DNA of 64,000 nucleotides from positions 3,162,001 through 3,226,000 of the forward strand of contig JAALGY010000012.1 of NCBI GenBank assembly GCA_032358165.1. The letters are read 5' to 3'. The stretch's first letter is position 1; every line of letters begins with the position of its first letter. This stretch comes from Diplosphaera chodatii (Eukaryota > Chlorophyta > Trebouxiophyceae > Prasiolales > Stichococcaceae). Below the pieces are notes generated by a model. The model had not been told where the DNA came from. It worked only from the letters and a program-made list of their open reading frames with translations, and did not search any database. This document shows, piece after piece, positions 11,335 to 23,362 of this stretch. The position numbers were made by a program, and so were the translations under genes.

Positions 11335-12608
11335 TCGCCACAGCCGGGCGGGCACAGCAGCCTGCGCCTTTTGACCGGAGAGGGGCACGGCAGTAGTGAA
11401 GCCACTTGGGGAAGCAGCTAGCGTGTGTCGTCACGCAGCAGCGTGCACGTCTTCAGTCTACCGTAGACATCTGGATAGTACAGGCGGGTGTTGATCCTAC
11501 AGAGTTTGTTGTCACCGCACCTCAGTTGTTTGACTGTTCAGGGCATTGGCGCTTTGGCGGCATGACCCAACATGAGCTGCCTTTGCGGTTGGACGATCAG
11601 ATCAGATGGATGTCTCGCACGGCAGTTCTGCAAGTCACATTCGTGAAATGCAGTCTGCAAGCTCGTGTTAGAGCCGGTATGGAAGCAAGTCCAGCTGGGA
11701 CTACACACTTGCTGCATCCTCAAGATTCCCCGGCACTCAAAACCCCGACCCGAGCCAATCGATCGCCCTCTTGCTCGCTTGCACACCGCGCCGTCGCTCG
11801 CAGCAGCTATCTTGCCTCCAGCGTTCCCAGCCTTCGTCACCACGGCCGTCACATCGCTCGTACCCATCGGCTGCAGCCGCTCAAGCTTTCAGGTGAGGCA
11901 CAAGCAATCGCCGAGAGCAACTTCGGTCCAGCCACCTACTTCTGGCCGTGTCTGTCGGATACAGATCTGGTTTCAGTGCCGTTCCTATGCGTGTTCCACA
12001 GTTGCGTCTCCTGCAGCTGTGAGGCCCAGCAGGGTCAGGTCCCAGTTGCCATCCCACACGACCCTCATGTTTGAACCTGCTTCTAGCAGGTGATCCTCAC
12101 CTTCGTCGCCATGGCGTTCACTAACATGACATTACCACGCACTGCGTCGGTCGCTGGCCCCACCGGTGAGTCTATGGGCATGCCCTACCTACCGTCATTC
12201 TGTCAGGAGCAGGTTGCATTTCGTCTTGTCTCATCTCCGCGCACGACTTGCACAGAAGGTAAGATCCTACTGCCAAGTACCTTGCATGACGCAATGTTAG
12301 CTCTCATCACCATCGTTCCTGCTGTGCAGGCAAGGCCTCCGAGGCGGTCCGGACGCCCTGCAGCAGCAGGTGCCACTTCACTCGTCGTCTTGCTCATTTC
12401 GTTTCGAAAGATTGTGACGCTTTCGTGCCCTGCGCAGCCATGATGTGCAAAGCTGGAAAGCTGCAGCACGTTCCATCGTATGTTTGACGTCTATGGGCCG
12501 TATCCGACATCCTGTGTGCACAAGTTCCAATCCCTGCCTCGTCTGCACCGTCTCGTCTCGCTCTCTGACTCACAGCTTCTGAACGATGGCTGGCTACTGA
12601 TGCAACAG
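11335..12608. other. 5' region of unknown gene copy B
   Basis: A C/T-rich tract at about 11735-11890, with many short TCGC/CTCG motifs, precedes a possible first exon. That exon would start at the ATG at 12111 (MAFTNMTLPRTASVAGPT) and end at ACCG|GTGAGT. Two small exons can be placed after it (12209-12258, 12331-12370). The chain does not reach the exon at 12609 in the right phase, so the N-terminus of gene copy B remains open. The corresponding region for copy A is outside the window. Confidence 0.35.
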
Positions 12609-14678
12609 GCCCGAAGTGAAGCCCAAGGCCAGTCCTCTCAAGCAGGCGCTGCGCAAGCCGCTCCGCTGCGTCAAGGCCGCTGCCGCAAGCTTTGCTGCAA
12701 AGGTGTGCTTACTGTTGCCTGATTAGCACACAGTGCGTCGCATTACATCTTCTTTCATCTCTATATGTGTGGTGAGGATTGCTACCAGCATATAGCTGCT
12801 GGCACACTGCAGTAACAGCATTGCTGCACGTGTCTCAGGGTGGCCATCGCTGCAGGGGCAACGTGACAGGGGGTCTGGTTGCTACCCTGACGGCTAACGT
12901 TTGTTCACGGTCGACACCGCAGGTGCAGCCCAAGGTCAAGGAGCCCACCCTGGAGGTGGACATCACGGACCTGCTGCACCCAGCCGCCTTCCGCCTGCCG
13001 GTGCGCTTCCTGCTTCTTGCTGCCCTGTGCGTGGGTCATGTGGTCAACAACATATTCTGCCAGCATGTTCTCCACTGTATGTGGTCCTCCACAATGGTGT
13101 CAACAGCTACGGGCCAGGCACATGTGCTACATGTCAAATGCCCCTTTTGCTGACGACGCATCGCCTTTGGTGATGACAGGCCAACCCCCTGGACCTGGAC
13201 ATCTCCTTCCGACGCCCCTCGCGCGCCTGGGCCCTCGCCTGCGCCAAGGTATCTGCCCCTTGCGCCGCTGCTGTCCTGCTGTTTACAACGAGTGCTGCCT
13301 GTCCGTGCAAGCCCACTTCAGCACCTGCACACGCATGCTAGGCCATGGGGCTGGCAATGGCACCTCATTGTTGTCAGGTTCACACTCAGCATAGCGACTG
13401 ACCCTGCCGTTGGTGTTTCCTTTCCGAGCAGAAGGGCGGGCGGCTGCCCGGCCGGTGGGAGGTGGAGCTGGAGGAGAAGCTGCTGGCGGTGCGCAACTAC
13501 GGCACCGGGCTGCTCAAGCACGTGCCCGACCACCTGGGCTTCCAGTGGGCCGCCGCCGACACCCTGATGGCCTGCCGTACCCCCACGGAGCTCGCGCACA
13601 CAATCGCGGCCTGCTTCCCCCACAGCACCTACGCGGTGCGGCTGCCTATCACCGCAACTTGGTACCACTTGAGCGCGCTTTGGCTATAATGTGCTCGTAG
13701 CAAGCCTGCAATCATGGCTTGCCAGTATGCGGGTCAGCTGTATACATTCGATATGTTCTGCGAGCTGAGGATACTGTGAAGATGGCCATGTCAGGGTTCC
13801 GTTTCTTGACACATCGCAGGAGATGGTGCAGCCCAAGCAGCGCAAGCCGCCCAGCCTAGCAACCACACCTGCCTCCGCCCCCGCCAATGACAGCCAGGAA
13901 CCCAGTCCTGCGCTGGAGTATGCCGCCAGCACACGCCACGTCAGCGTCTGCCCCATCACTTTCAGCGTGCGGACCCTCGACTACGTGCCGCTGACCCGCA
14001 GCATCAGCTCCTGCCAGTCCAGCCCCAGCGCCGCGCCCACCCCGCTGCAGTCCGCCAACAGCCCTCCAGGCAGCCCGCAGCAGTCGAGCTGCAGCCCACC
14101 GCCCACCCCGCAGCGTGCCACCTCTAACTCTCCAGCCACCCCGCAGCATACCAGCACCAGCCCTCCAACCACCCCGCACTCCACCTCCAGCCCTCCGGCC
14201 ACCCCGCAGCAGTCGAGCTGCAGCCCTTCAGCCACTCTGCAGCCCACCAACAGCCACCGTCAACCCTGCGCCGACAGCAGCCCCTCCAGCGTCGCCTCGC
14301 AGGTGCAGCCTTCTGTGCTGTGCATGCTGTTGTGATCATGACTAACCTTGAAATGCTGCAGGTTGCATGCTTCCATACCCGGAAGGCTTGCCTCATGCAC
14401 TGCCTTGACACAAACACACGCAAAAAACGTCGTGAAAAGAAGGGCTCCTGATCCCTTACATGTATGCCACGCAGGCCAGCGACGGCACGCGGTCGACGCC
14501 GCAGTGGCGGCAGCGCACAGCCAGCGGCCTGGAGGTGGACGTGTCCCCCGTGCCGTGGGGCAGCCGCAGCCGCTTCGCCGAGATGCGTGCCGGCGGCTGC
14601 ATCAGCCCCCCTGCAGCGCATCCTTCCTTCTACGGGAGGCGGCCGGCTCTCCAGCCGGCCTGTGAGCTTTGCTCATGA
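12609..14678 (+). CDS. Unrecognised Pro/Ser/Thr-rich protein, copy B
   Basis: This is the sister of the gene at 1-2020. An extra left exon is visible here (12609-12701, KPKASPLKQALRKPLRCVKA). It is followed by exons matching copy A at about 12924-12999, 13182-13248, 13432-13648, 13823-14301 and 14475-14678. The conserved blocks EVDITDLLHP, ELEEKLLAVRNYGTG, VCPITFSVRTLDYVPL and EVDVSPVPWG are kept. The Pro/Ser/Thr repeat differs in unit number and wording (PPTTPHSTSSPPATPQQSS), and the C-terminus ends PACELCS instead of ACEPTARDRMT. Both copies keep open frames, and most divergence is in the repeat and the last residues. The Lys/Pro-rich start and low-complexity centre suggest a largely disordered protein. 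I infer no function. Confidence 0.6.
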
Positions 14679-15960
14679 CAGGGTGGTGTAGGGCGATGAA
14701 GGTCAGCCAGAGCATCCAGCATGTGGATGTATCCCTCATGACGCACACAGCAGCGGCTGTGCTGCACGGCTCATTAGACTGCCCCGTCCGGCAGCACATA
14801 GGAAGTAGAGCAGGCAAGAGAAGCATGAGCAGTACCTGTAGAATGCAAGGTTGGGTCATTGTTGGTGGTTTTGGCATCTCGTGGCTGTGTGCTGCTGCTC
14901 TTTAACTGGGACGACAGCTTGTGGGTTTTAGGTCAGGTACTCTGAGTGCTGCACGGAGTCACAATTGGTGGACAGGATAAAAAATGAACGACAATCTGGC
15001 GAAACACATGTACATACAGCAGTGCCATCGATCCAAACAATGTCTCGCAGGGTCAAGCCTTGGGACACTCACACGCAAAGCAGCCGCTCCAGTGGTGTGC
15101 ATGGCGGTCAGAGCTGCACAATCAATAATAAAATTCTGGTCCCGCAGATAGCTGAAGCATCAAACCTGCAGATCCCTGAACGAAGCTGCATCTGATACAA
15201 ATCGACAAATCCCATGCAGTGCAAGAGCAGTCGAGCAGCATTGCTGGCTCCACCTGCCTAGATCTGACAGGACTCAAACGAGCACCCACACAAGCAACAG
15301 ACGGCGGTCAAACACCCCGCCGACCGCTGCTCGCACCAATGCCTTCAGGTTAACCACTGCCCAGTGCAGCATGCCACCAGAGGCACCCGCCCCACCGTGC
15401 ATGCAGCGGACGAAACCACTGCATGTTCCTGCGCATTATGTAAAGCTGGGACAAGCTGCCTGGTGCCAGCTGCCCTCAGACCCCCTGGTCCAGAGCACAT
15501 TGCAGCCAGGGATAGGCGGCCAGGACTCGCTCTCGGTCCACATCGGTGACGAAGTGCCGCAGCAGCCGCTCCGCCGTGATGAGCTCGGCACCCGGCGTCG
15601 GCTGCGGCGTGAACCTCTGGAGGCTGGCATACGTCCGCAGCAGGTCCAGCATGTACTCTCGGACATCCTGCAATGAAGAGTTGACACCAGTGCCATGTGT
15701 GATCCTGGCATTTCCCTGGAGGCATCCTCACATGCGCCATGTACCCTCTGGATATGTGCTGGATGATGTGAAGAGGGGCAATAACGGCAGTTTTGCAGCT
15801 GCTCTAAAGTTTGCACCGCCTGTGGTACACTGCACAGAAGCAGATGCATTGCTGAACCATGTGAAAGGGCACACCTGCATGCGCAGGCGCTGCAGCACGA
15901 AGGCCGTGCCGGCGGTGGCGACCGCCAAGGGGTCAACTGCAAGGCTGCTGTTGCTGCCGT
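12670..15960. repeat. Segmental duplication, copy 2
   Basis: This is the counterpart of 1-3290, in direct orientation about 12.67 kb away. It contains unknown gene copy B and the two 3'-terminal exons of the complete GT90 gene. The break on the right lies within or just beyond the penultimate GT90 exon. This copy is continuous with the rest of the GT90 gene, so it is the simpler candidate for the ancestral arrangement. Confidence 0.85.
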
Positions 15961-18900
15961 CGCCGCCGCCGGCTGGCTCCCCAGCGCTGCTGGTACCTGG
16001 CTGTCCTGGTGCGTCGCCTGACAATGGCACAAGTACGGCGATGCATCAGCTGCTGCACATCTTCGACAGTAGGTTGGGTTAAGTGCAGATGTCTGGCGCG
16101 AATGCAGGCAGGCAACACGGAGAGTTCTCAACCACAGAGAGCCTGCAAACACGAGTGATGTCACGAGCAGGAGCTGTCTGCTCTGCCAGCACATTAAGCA
16201 CCACACCAAGCTGGCAATTAAAGCTGTGCCGCAACCTCATTGACATGAACTGCAAACAACGTTGCACGCTTGAGGGCACCTGCACCTGCGAAGGCTGCCT
16301 CCGCTGTTTGCAGCGTCTGCACGACCGCGGGGCAGATGTCGTCCAGCGGCGCCGCCGGCACCTCCAGGTACTGCCTCCCCGGATGCAGGCCCCGCGAGAA
16401 CCACTCCACCCACTGCGGCTTGACTGCAGGTGCCATCAAAAAATTTCAGGAACAGTGCATGTGGCAGCCTGCGGTCACTGGCGAGGTACAACGGTGGCGG
16501 CTTTCTGTTGCCAAGGAGGGCAAGACGGCACCCACCCTGCAGCAGGACGGACCCGCATGCCAGCCGATACTTCAGGGAGGCGCTCCAACCCGCAGCCTGT
16601 AGAGCAACACTTCACATTGCATTGCAATAGGAGCAACAAGCAGCAGAAAGCATCAGCGAGGACTGCCTGTAACCTCTGTGCGCTGGCTGTGCTCCAACAG
16701 TGGCGGGGGCAGGCTGGCCACAGCCTGTGCTCAACATTGAGTGAGTGTGTTGGGTGTTGCAAGCTGCACACCTCAATGTAGATCTGGTAGCGCCATTTGC
16801 ACATGTCTGCCATCGACACCTGCAGGCACAATCAAGCACGGTCATTGTCAAGGCGATACGTAGCCATGCTGGACCACACTCTTGTAGCACTCTGTCATGC
16901 TGTGTTGACCAAAAGAGGTTCTCCGCTCTCGTTTGCATCCACCCACACACCCTGTGCTTGGTCTCCAGCCAGGTGACGCTCTGCGCATCTATCAGCTTCT
17001 TCCTGTTGTCCACATCAGAAGCTCGATCGTATACTTGTGTGGCTGCACAGCACTGTCAGTCGTATTAAGGAAGAATGCAACCTTCAGCTCGTTCACAAGC
17101 GCAGTATATGACGTGAATGCACAATATGAGATCAGGAAAGCATGACACTCACTTGTCAGCCGGCAGGAGGCTGGGGCAGCGGATCACCATCTTACGCTTG
17201 ATGTCCGAATCCACCGTAGCACGGGCCCTACACCAACATGGTTCAAAGATGACACACTGCCATGCCTGCTGCTCTCCATGTGCAGGTGTGCACTTGATAT
17301 CTATGCACTTGCAATGAAGTGACCTTGTTGCGATTGCTGCTTGTGACACACCATTGACACCCCAAGCTTGCTGCAGATGATGTGATGAAGGAAGATATGA
17401 TTGGAGAAGATGTTGGCACAAGCAGGAAGCGCGGACCTGTACATCAGCGCTGGTGTCCGCTTTGCAAGCGGCAGCGCCGCATTCCTCTGCAGCAGCTCTG
17501 CCCTCTTGCTTCCCCACCCCTGCACAGCACATGGTACCGCATCAACTCCCAACTGGAACGCACCCTGCAAACGCATGTCCTCAGCCATCTGCTTGCCATG
17601 CTGCCATGCCATATACAAGAGCACAATCCCACTGCCGAGCTGGTGGGCTTGGCACCACGGCATTACAGCCACCATCAGAACCATAACAACGGCCGGGCCG
17701 TCCATACAAGCCGACCTTGCCGGACCAGAAGCTCCAGTCGGGCCACGGGACCTCGGCGTTGTCGTCGCTGGAGCAGGGGGAGAACAGCGGCGCCGCAGCG
17801 GGGTGCTCGCCCAGGTGCACCACCGGCACGTCCGCAAAGTGCATGAAAGCATCCACGTCCGGCACCTGCAGCGCACACTCAAGGATGCGCCAAAGATCTC
17901 TGCTGGAACATGCCACCTGAGCAGCTGCTGACGCAGTGAAGACAACCGGCGGCCCCCTGCACCTCCTGTGGTGGTGATGCTGCCCACAACCTTCAGCTAA
18001 CGAGCGAGCATGGTGGACAGCAGCTGCATGGGAGGGCCAGTGCCTGCTGCTGCGGAACGGTGCCGGGCCCGCTCAGAGGCAGCGCAAAAACCTAATCCCG
18101 ACCACCCACCTGGCCCGGGTACCGCAGCAGCAGCTCCCGCAGCGCCAGCATGGCCAGCGGCGCCCTGCCGCTGATGCTCATGTTGCCTGTGGGCCAAACA
18201 CTACAATGATAACCTGTATTTGCACGTGATGTACGCTGCAGGTCCGCATGCCCAGTGTTTAGGACTGGATCATGCTGTGACCATGCAGGCGCGGAGCCCA
18301 GCGCAGCCTGGAATGATCCTTTCGGAGGGCGGCTTCTGGTCTCATCCACTTGCCGAACCATGGTGACGCATGTGCAGATGCTGTCTGCGAGGCGCGCCGG
18401 CGGAGGCACCTGGTGCTGCCGTCTGCGAGGGGAACCACCGGATCTGGCCGCTGGCATCCCGGTGGTAGACCAGCCCTGTGGTGTCCACATACAGCCGGCC
18501 GCCAATGATCTGGAAGCGGAAGCTGTTGATGGGCTCGCCCCACTGCACAGCATTCCAACAAGAATTGCGGACTCGCGCCAGGACTCGGTTTAAGCGTGTT
18601 CATACATTGAATTCACGGCTGGATACTAGAACCTCATGCGAATGAGGTCGGTTGTCCTCCACACAAACAGCCTGATGCACAGCCTGACCCACGTGGTAGG
18701 CGTGCACATCAGACGCCAGCGCATCGATGGCCTCCTTCTGGATGCCGCGGCGGCGCCAGTGCCGGAAGTCGTGGGCGATGTGGCCTGCCGCCCACGACGC
18801 CGGCAGCCCTGGAGCGACTGAGGCCCCAGTGCTTCCGTTCCGCTCGCTGCTGTTCGCCGCCGCGGATGCCAGCACAGCGTCGCACAGCTGCTGCGTGAGG

Positions 18901-19205
18901 TTTGCGCTGTCACCGCAGGGCAGCAGCTCCCGCTGGTCCTGGTGCTGCTGATGCAGGCCGCTGAGGCGCAGCCCCGCCAGCGACCACCCAGCGGCCACCG
19001 CAGATCCGCCGTAGACGAGGTGCAGCACCAGCGCGCCGGCTGTCAGCAGCGACACCAGCAACGCGACCGTACCTGGTGCAGACCAACATACCCAAGTGCT
19101 CAAACAGCGGGAGTGCATGGCATGTGGCGGCCTTGGGCCACAACGACTTCGTAGCAAATGACAATGCGTTGCGCCCGAGGGCGCTTCAACGCTTACTGCG
19201 GTCAT
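15476..19205 (-). CDS. GT90 (CAP10/Rumi-like) O-glycosyltransferase, type II membrane protein
   Basis: About eleven exons run right to left. The N-terminal exon gives a short cytoplasmic start and one hydrophobic anchor (TVALLVSLLTAGALVLHLVY). A Ser/Gly-rich stem and HDFRHWRRRGIQKEAID follow. Later exons carry NSFRFQIIGGRLYVDTTG, LAMLALRELLLRYPGQ, DVDAFMHFADVPVVHLGE, PWPDWSFWSGK, DIKRKMVIRCPSL, MADMCKWRYQIYIE, LASDRRLPHALFLKFFDG, QWVEWFSRGLHPGRQYLEV and DVREYMLDLLRTYASLQRF. These match, in order, the CAP10/KDEL-containing O-glucosyltransferase fold: the DVP-V-pocket, the PDWSFW motif, C-KYKIYIEG, and the FFSRGL-P loop. The family transfers glucose or xylose to proteins or glycans in the secretory pathway. 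The start may be the ATG at 19205 or the later one near 19120. The last two exons are duplicated at 2801-3290. Confidence 0.85.
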
Positions 19206-19670
19206 CAATACATGCAATCAGCAACCCCGATCATAGATAGGCCGTCGGGCAATCGCACACCTAACAGCCCCATGCTGGGCCTGGGCACATGCATTGGGGT
19301 GCATGCGCAGGCAGCTCATGCATCGCCGACTTCGCCACAGCCAATGACAGGTATCTGCATGCAAGTCGCCCTCGCTGCGTTGCAGGAATGCAAGCCCTGA
19401 CGATCGCGGCAGGTTATGTGCCTAGATCACTTGCGCAAATTTGAGTGGTACTGACAGTGCTGCCACCACACACATACGTAGGCGGATAGCAGCGTACATG
19501 AGGTGGCAAGTATGCATGCAAGTTGCGATATGGCAGTTGCACAAGACATGAAGCTGTGAAGCACATGTGAGCACGGGCTTGTGAGCTGTTTCGTACGGCA
19601 CACACCTGCTACCCTCCCGCCAACATGACATGATGACAAGCAGACACTTGCACAAACACAAAGTCTTGGG

Positions 19671-19680
19671 TTATATACAT
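19671..19680 (+). promoter_or_regulatory. TATA-like element upstream of NDUFAF3
   Basis: TTATATACAT stands out in GC-rich sequence about 220 bases before the NDUFAF3 ATG, in the 0.7 kb divergent region shared with the GT90 gene. No other element was recognised there. The assignment is by sequence and position only. Confidence 0.3.
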
Positions 19681-19897
19681 TCAGTGCGAGCGCCTGCTTG
19701 ACAGCGCTGGTCTGAGGTAACCCTCGGCCACATCAGCTGCGCCGTTTCAGACATCCTGAATCCCATCGCAGTATGGCACTCCTTCACTTTGCAGCGCGCG
19801 AGCTGCTGAGGAGACAACACATCCCGGCATCAGCCTGCGCTCAGCTGGCGCGCTGCAACGCCACCGATGGACTGCTGGGTGCGGAGTGCGCAGGACC

Positions 19898-21006
19898 ATG
19901 CATAAAATGGCTTCTGCATCGGTGTGCCACAACTGTGCACGCCTGATTATGCCTCACATCGCTCGTGCAAAGGTGACGCATTCCTGATAGGCGCTTGGGG
20001 TGCACCCGGGATGGCCACACCAGCATCAGCAGCAGCGATGCCGCACCCGCCAGCAGCAGTAGATGCGCTCGGCAGCGGCTGCCACAGCGGGCACAGCAGC
20101 GGCAGGGGCTTTGCAACAGAGACGGCAGCCGACAAGTTCGAGCTGTTCTCGCCTGAGGCAGGGCTGACCCACATCGAGGGGTACGCCCGCTGAGAGCATG
20201 GCAACCTCTGTTGTGACATGCAATGTAGACACTGGTAGTGCGGAAGTCAGCTGTGAGTCGTGACCGCACAGCCGCGTGCTGGCAGGTACACAGACGACGG
20301 CTTCCTGGTGAACGACGTGACGCTGCAGGGAGGGCTCCTGGCGCTGCGCAACGGTTTCTATGCCTGGAATGCCGCCGCTCTGGACCTATCTGCCATATCC
20401 CTCCTCAGCCCTCTGCCAGGTACCCTGCCCCTGCACCGCCTTTTAGTTCCCACTCATGCTGTAAAATGTCAAGAAGGCCAGCACAAGGGTACGGCCTCCT
20501 TCAAGGACCCTGATGTCAGATGGGATACGAGAGGACGCCAAGCACCGGTCGACACTCACAGTGCATGATGTCATCCAACATGACAGGGATGGTCTACCTA
20601 AGTTTCCAGATTGCTGTTCTCTGCTCGTGTGTGCAGAGGTGGTCGTGTTCGGCAGTGGGTCGCACATACGGCCGCCGCCGCCAGACCTCGTCAGCAGGCT
20701 GCAGTCGCAGGGTGTGGGCCTCGAGGTCTCTGACACGGTGCGCAGGCGGCTACAGATGCACTGCTTATAATACATTCTTGCCAAAGCCACCGCAGGCATG
20801 GTCATGACAGCACGCTGGCGTGCAAGGGAGGTTGCACAAAGCTGTCGACCAATTAGATGCCTGTGGTGAAGCTCAATAAAAAGGCCCGAGCTGTCCCCGT
20901 GTAGGTGAATGCCATCGCCACCTTCAACATCCTGGCACAAGAGGGGCGGCACGTGGCGGGCGCCTTTGTGCCGATGACCGAGCGAGGACAGTTGTCCGGC
21001 CAGTAG
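19898..21006 (+). CDS. NDUFAF3-like complex I assembly factor (Mth938 domain)
   Basis: The exons ending at 20180, and at 20286-20419, 20637-20737 and 20905-21006 (TAG), join in phase. They give LFSPEAGLTHIEGYTDDGF, VNDVTLQGGLLAL, EVVVFGSGSHIRPPPP, GVGLEVSDT, NAIATFNILAQEGRHVAGAF. This is the complete NDUFAF3/Mth938 signature: IxGY-GFxVN, then GxGxxxRPxPP, then TxNAxATFNxLxxEGRxVAxAL. NDUFAF3 works with NDUFAF4 in early membrane-arm assembly of mitochondrial complex I. The ATG at 19898 starts a short basic/hydrophobic leader (MHKMASASVCHNCARLIMPH) that reaches a donor at AAAG|GTGACG and looks like a mitochondrial presequence. The splice from it into the second exon (which reads on through SGRGFATETAADKFEL) is inferred, not proven. 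Confidence 0.85.
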
Positions 21007-21400
21007 CTAAGGAGCTGACACCATTGTACGGTCTAGTCTGGCGGATGACTGCAACTATTAAGTGAGCAAGCGAGCGCTATCGTGAGTTGTGGATGAGGTG
21101 GCAAAGAGTGGGTGTGGGCAGTAAGACACGTGAGACACAAAGTGTGCAAACAGGTCTGTGCTCATGCAGAGAGAAGGTTCATGCAAGCTTTGCCCAACGC
21201 TAAAGCTCCATGGTACAATAGTCAAAGTGCACGTGCCGTGGGCAAAATGGGCTTCTCGGCAGGTTCATTGGGGTTACAAATCGCAATCTGACCCTCCGCA
21301 AGTCGACACACAGGGATTGTGTGAACGAGGCAGATGATCAGACGCAGCAGCACTCAAAGCATCTTCTGATATAGTCATTGGTGCACAGTGTTCGCCGATC

Positions 21401-23216
21401 ATGTTGCGCTGCACTTATCGCCTTTTGAGCGACTCGAGATCAGCCATGTCAATGTGCAATGCGATCAGTTTGCTGCCGAAGCGTCATACGGCTTTTCAGC
21501 ATGTTCAGACTGCGATGAGACATCCCCAGAGGCTGATGTGCACGGCAGGAGGCGCTGGTCTTCGCACCGTGCTCCCTCGCTTTGGTGACCTGCGGCATGC
21601 GGCCATGCATACTTTGCAGCTTATGATCGGAACGCTAAGCCGCAAGGGCTGCCGGAGGATTGCTATACTGCTATTGATATTACAACCCGCACACATGACA
21701 CATGTGTCAAAGCTTAGCACTGATGTTCCCGATGCGTTGTGGGGCCGTACACATGTGCATGTGTTCTCATGCCTTGGGCGATTGCTTCCAGCCAGTGCCA
21801 CAGCAATCAAGTGTGAACCTCGTGTAACCCGTTTCCACAGCTGGTTTAGCTGCGTATGCCGTGCAGGCAAGGCGGAGCTGGTGGACCAGCTGCTGGCGGC
21901 CAAGGAGGCCAGCGGGAAGAGCTTCACGCAGATCAGCCAGGAGATCGGGCGCACCAACCTGTACACCACCCAGCTCTTCTTCAACCAGGTCAGCGAGCGT
22001 GCAGACATCACCTTTTTTGTGGGTCGTCGTCAGTGCCATCCGGATCATCCGGCGCCCTGCCGAGGCATGCCAAATGTCACATGCAATGTGGACGAGTCCC
22101 TCTGCAGCAAGTGTACCCTGTAGCGTGTTGCTGCGCATACATCAGCTGAGCTCCTGACAGTACACTGTCCTGGAGTCTGATTGATACACATGCGGTTCTT
22201 GTTCCGCAGGCGCAGCTCAAGGAGGGAGCGGTGCAGTCGCTGAAGGAGGCGGTGCCGGCGCTGACCGATGAGCAGCTGGCGGCGATGCAGCGGTGCCCCA
22301 TGCGCAGCTACGACCCCTCCATCGTGCAGGAGCCCCACATCTATCGCACCACCGAGGTCCGCCACAAGCCCACACGAAGCAACGTCACGAAGCAGGGTGT
22401 TTCCGCATGGCGGGCGCTGGCAATGTGTTTAGCCGCTGCGCTTGATTTCAAATGGCAGCAGCAAACTTTAGCTGTCCTAGTCGTCTTCAGATGAATCCAT
22501 GCACACACCAACTGCTGCCTCCTTGTACACACCTCGAGAGGCAGCTGCACATCCAGCTGCACGTGATGACTGTCGCAGGCGGTACTACACTACGGGGAGG
22601 CCATCAAGGCCGTCATGAACGAGGAGCTGGGTGACGGGTGCGCTTTATGCCCTCATGCCAACTAGTACAGATTCGCCATAGCATCTCACAGCTAGTAGAC
22701 CACGTATCTCCAATACAACATGCTCAAGGTCCTCAAGCGCTGGCAGGCAAATGCTCTCAAACTGTTCACCTACAATGCCCCCGGGAGCAAGGCCGCACTG
22801 AAGCTACACAAGCTCGTGTGGTGGCTGCAGCATCATGAGCGCGATTGACATGTTCGCCACACTGGATGTGATTGAGGGGAAGCAGGGGGAGAAGCGCGTC
22901 GTCATTTCCCTCAATGGGTGAGGCTCTCAGGCGTATGGAATGTTGGTATTATGTAGAGCCCAGCTTTCTGCTACTTCCAAGGGTGCAACCGCCAGACCTG
23001 ACCGCATCTGAGCATGTGTGAGCGTCCTCAGCCGACTGGCAGATGTCCTGACGCATGGTTATGTCTTATTGCAGGAAGTTTTTGCCGCACGTAGACCAGG
23101 TATGCCTTGAGCCTGTGACATGCCTGCTGTTTGGTGATGTTGTGGTTCAGCGTTCAAATTGCACATGCTGTGCTGCTTCGCAGGTGACCGAGAACAACAC
23201 AGCGCCAAGGCCGTGA
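21401..23216 (+). CDS. CYN: Cyanate hydratase (cyanase) with N-terminal targeting extension
   Basis: Exons 21401-21584, 21867-21988, 22210-22356, 22579-22637, 22831-22917 and from 23075 join in checked phase. The core runs [102 protein letters not shown]. This is an almost textbook cyanase. The catalytic Arg and Glu (IYRTTE) and Ser (MSAID) are present, corresponding to Arg96, Glu99 and Ser122 of the E. coli enzyme. It converts cyanate and bicarbonate to ammonia and CO2 by way of carbamate, acting as a decamer. The first exon adds about 61 residues rich in Arg, Ser, Leu and His ([20 protein letters not shown]), which suggests mitochondrial import rather than a cytosolic location. An 84-base in-frame final intron (23100-23183) can be spliced or retained without a frameshift. 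Confidence 0.92.
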
Positions 23217-23357
23217 TGCATTCCCTTCACAAGGCTGTGCACAAGCTCCATCCTGGCAGCTGTAGAATCCCGTTTGGGGCATGCAGCTGGCTAGGTGCAG
23301 TCCTAGCCTTGACTTTGCACAGGGTTGCACTGAGCTGCATGGTTGATGGGCGCCTGT

Positions 23358-23362
23358 TGTAA
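23358..23362 (+). terminator. TGTAA polyadenylation-type signal after cyanase
   Basis: TGTAA, the usual green-algal polyadenylation signal, lies about 140 bases beyond the cyanase stop codon. This is in the expected range for a 3' untranslated region. The pentamer also occurs by chance, so confidence is limited. Confidence 0.35.

Noticed and set aside
15436..16209. 257-codon minus-strand open frame over the GT90 3' exons
   Set aside because: It runs through an intron and reads the last exon out of frame. The phase-consistent GT90 model explains the region.
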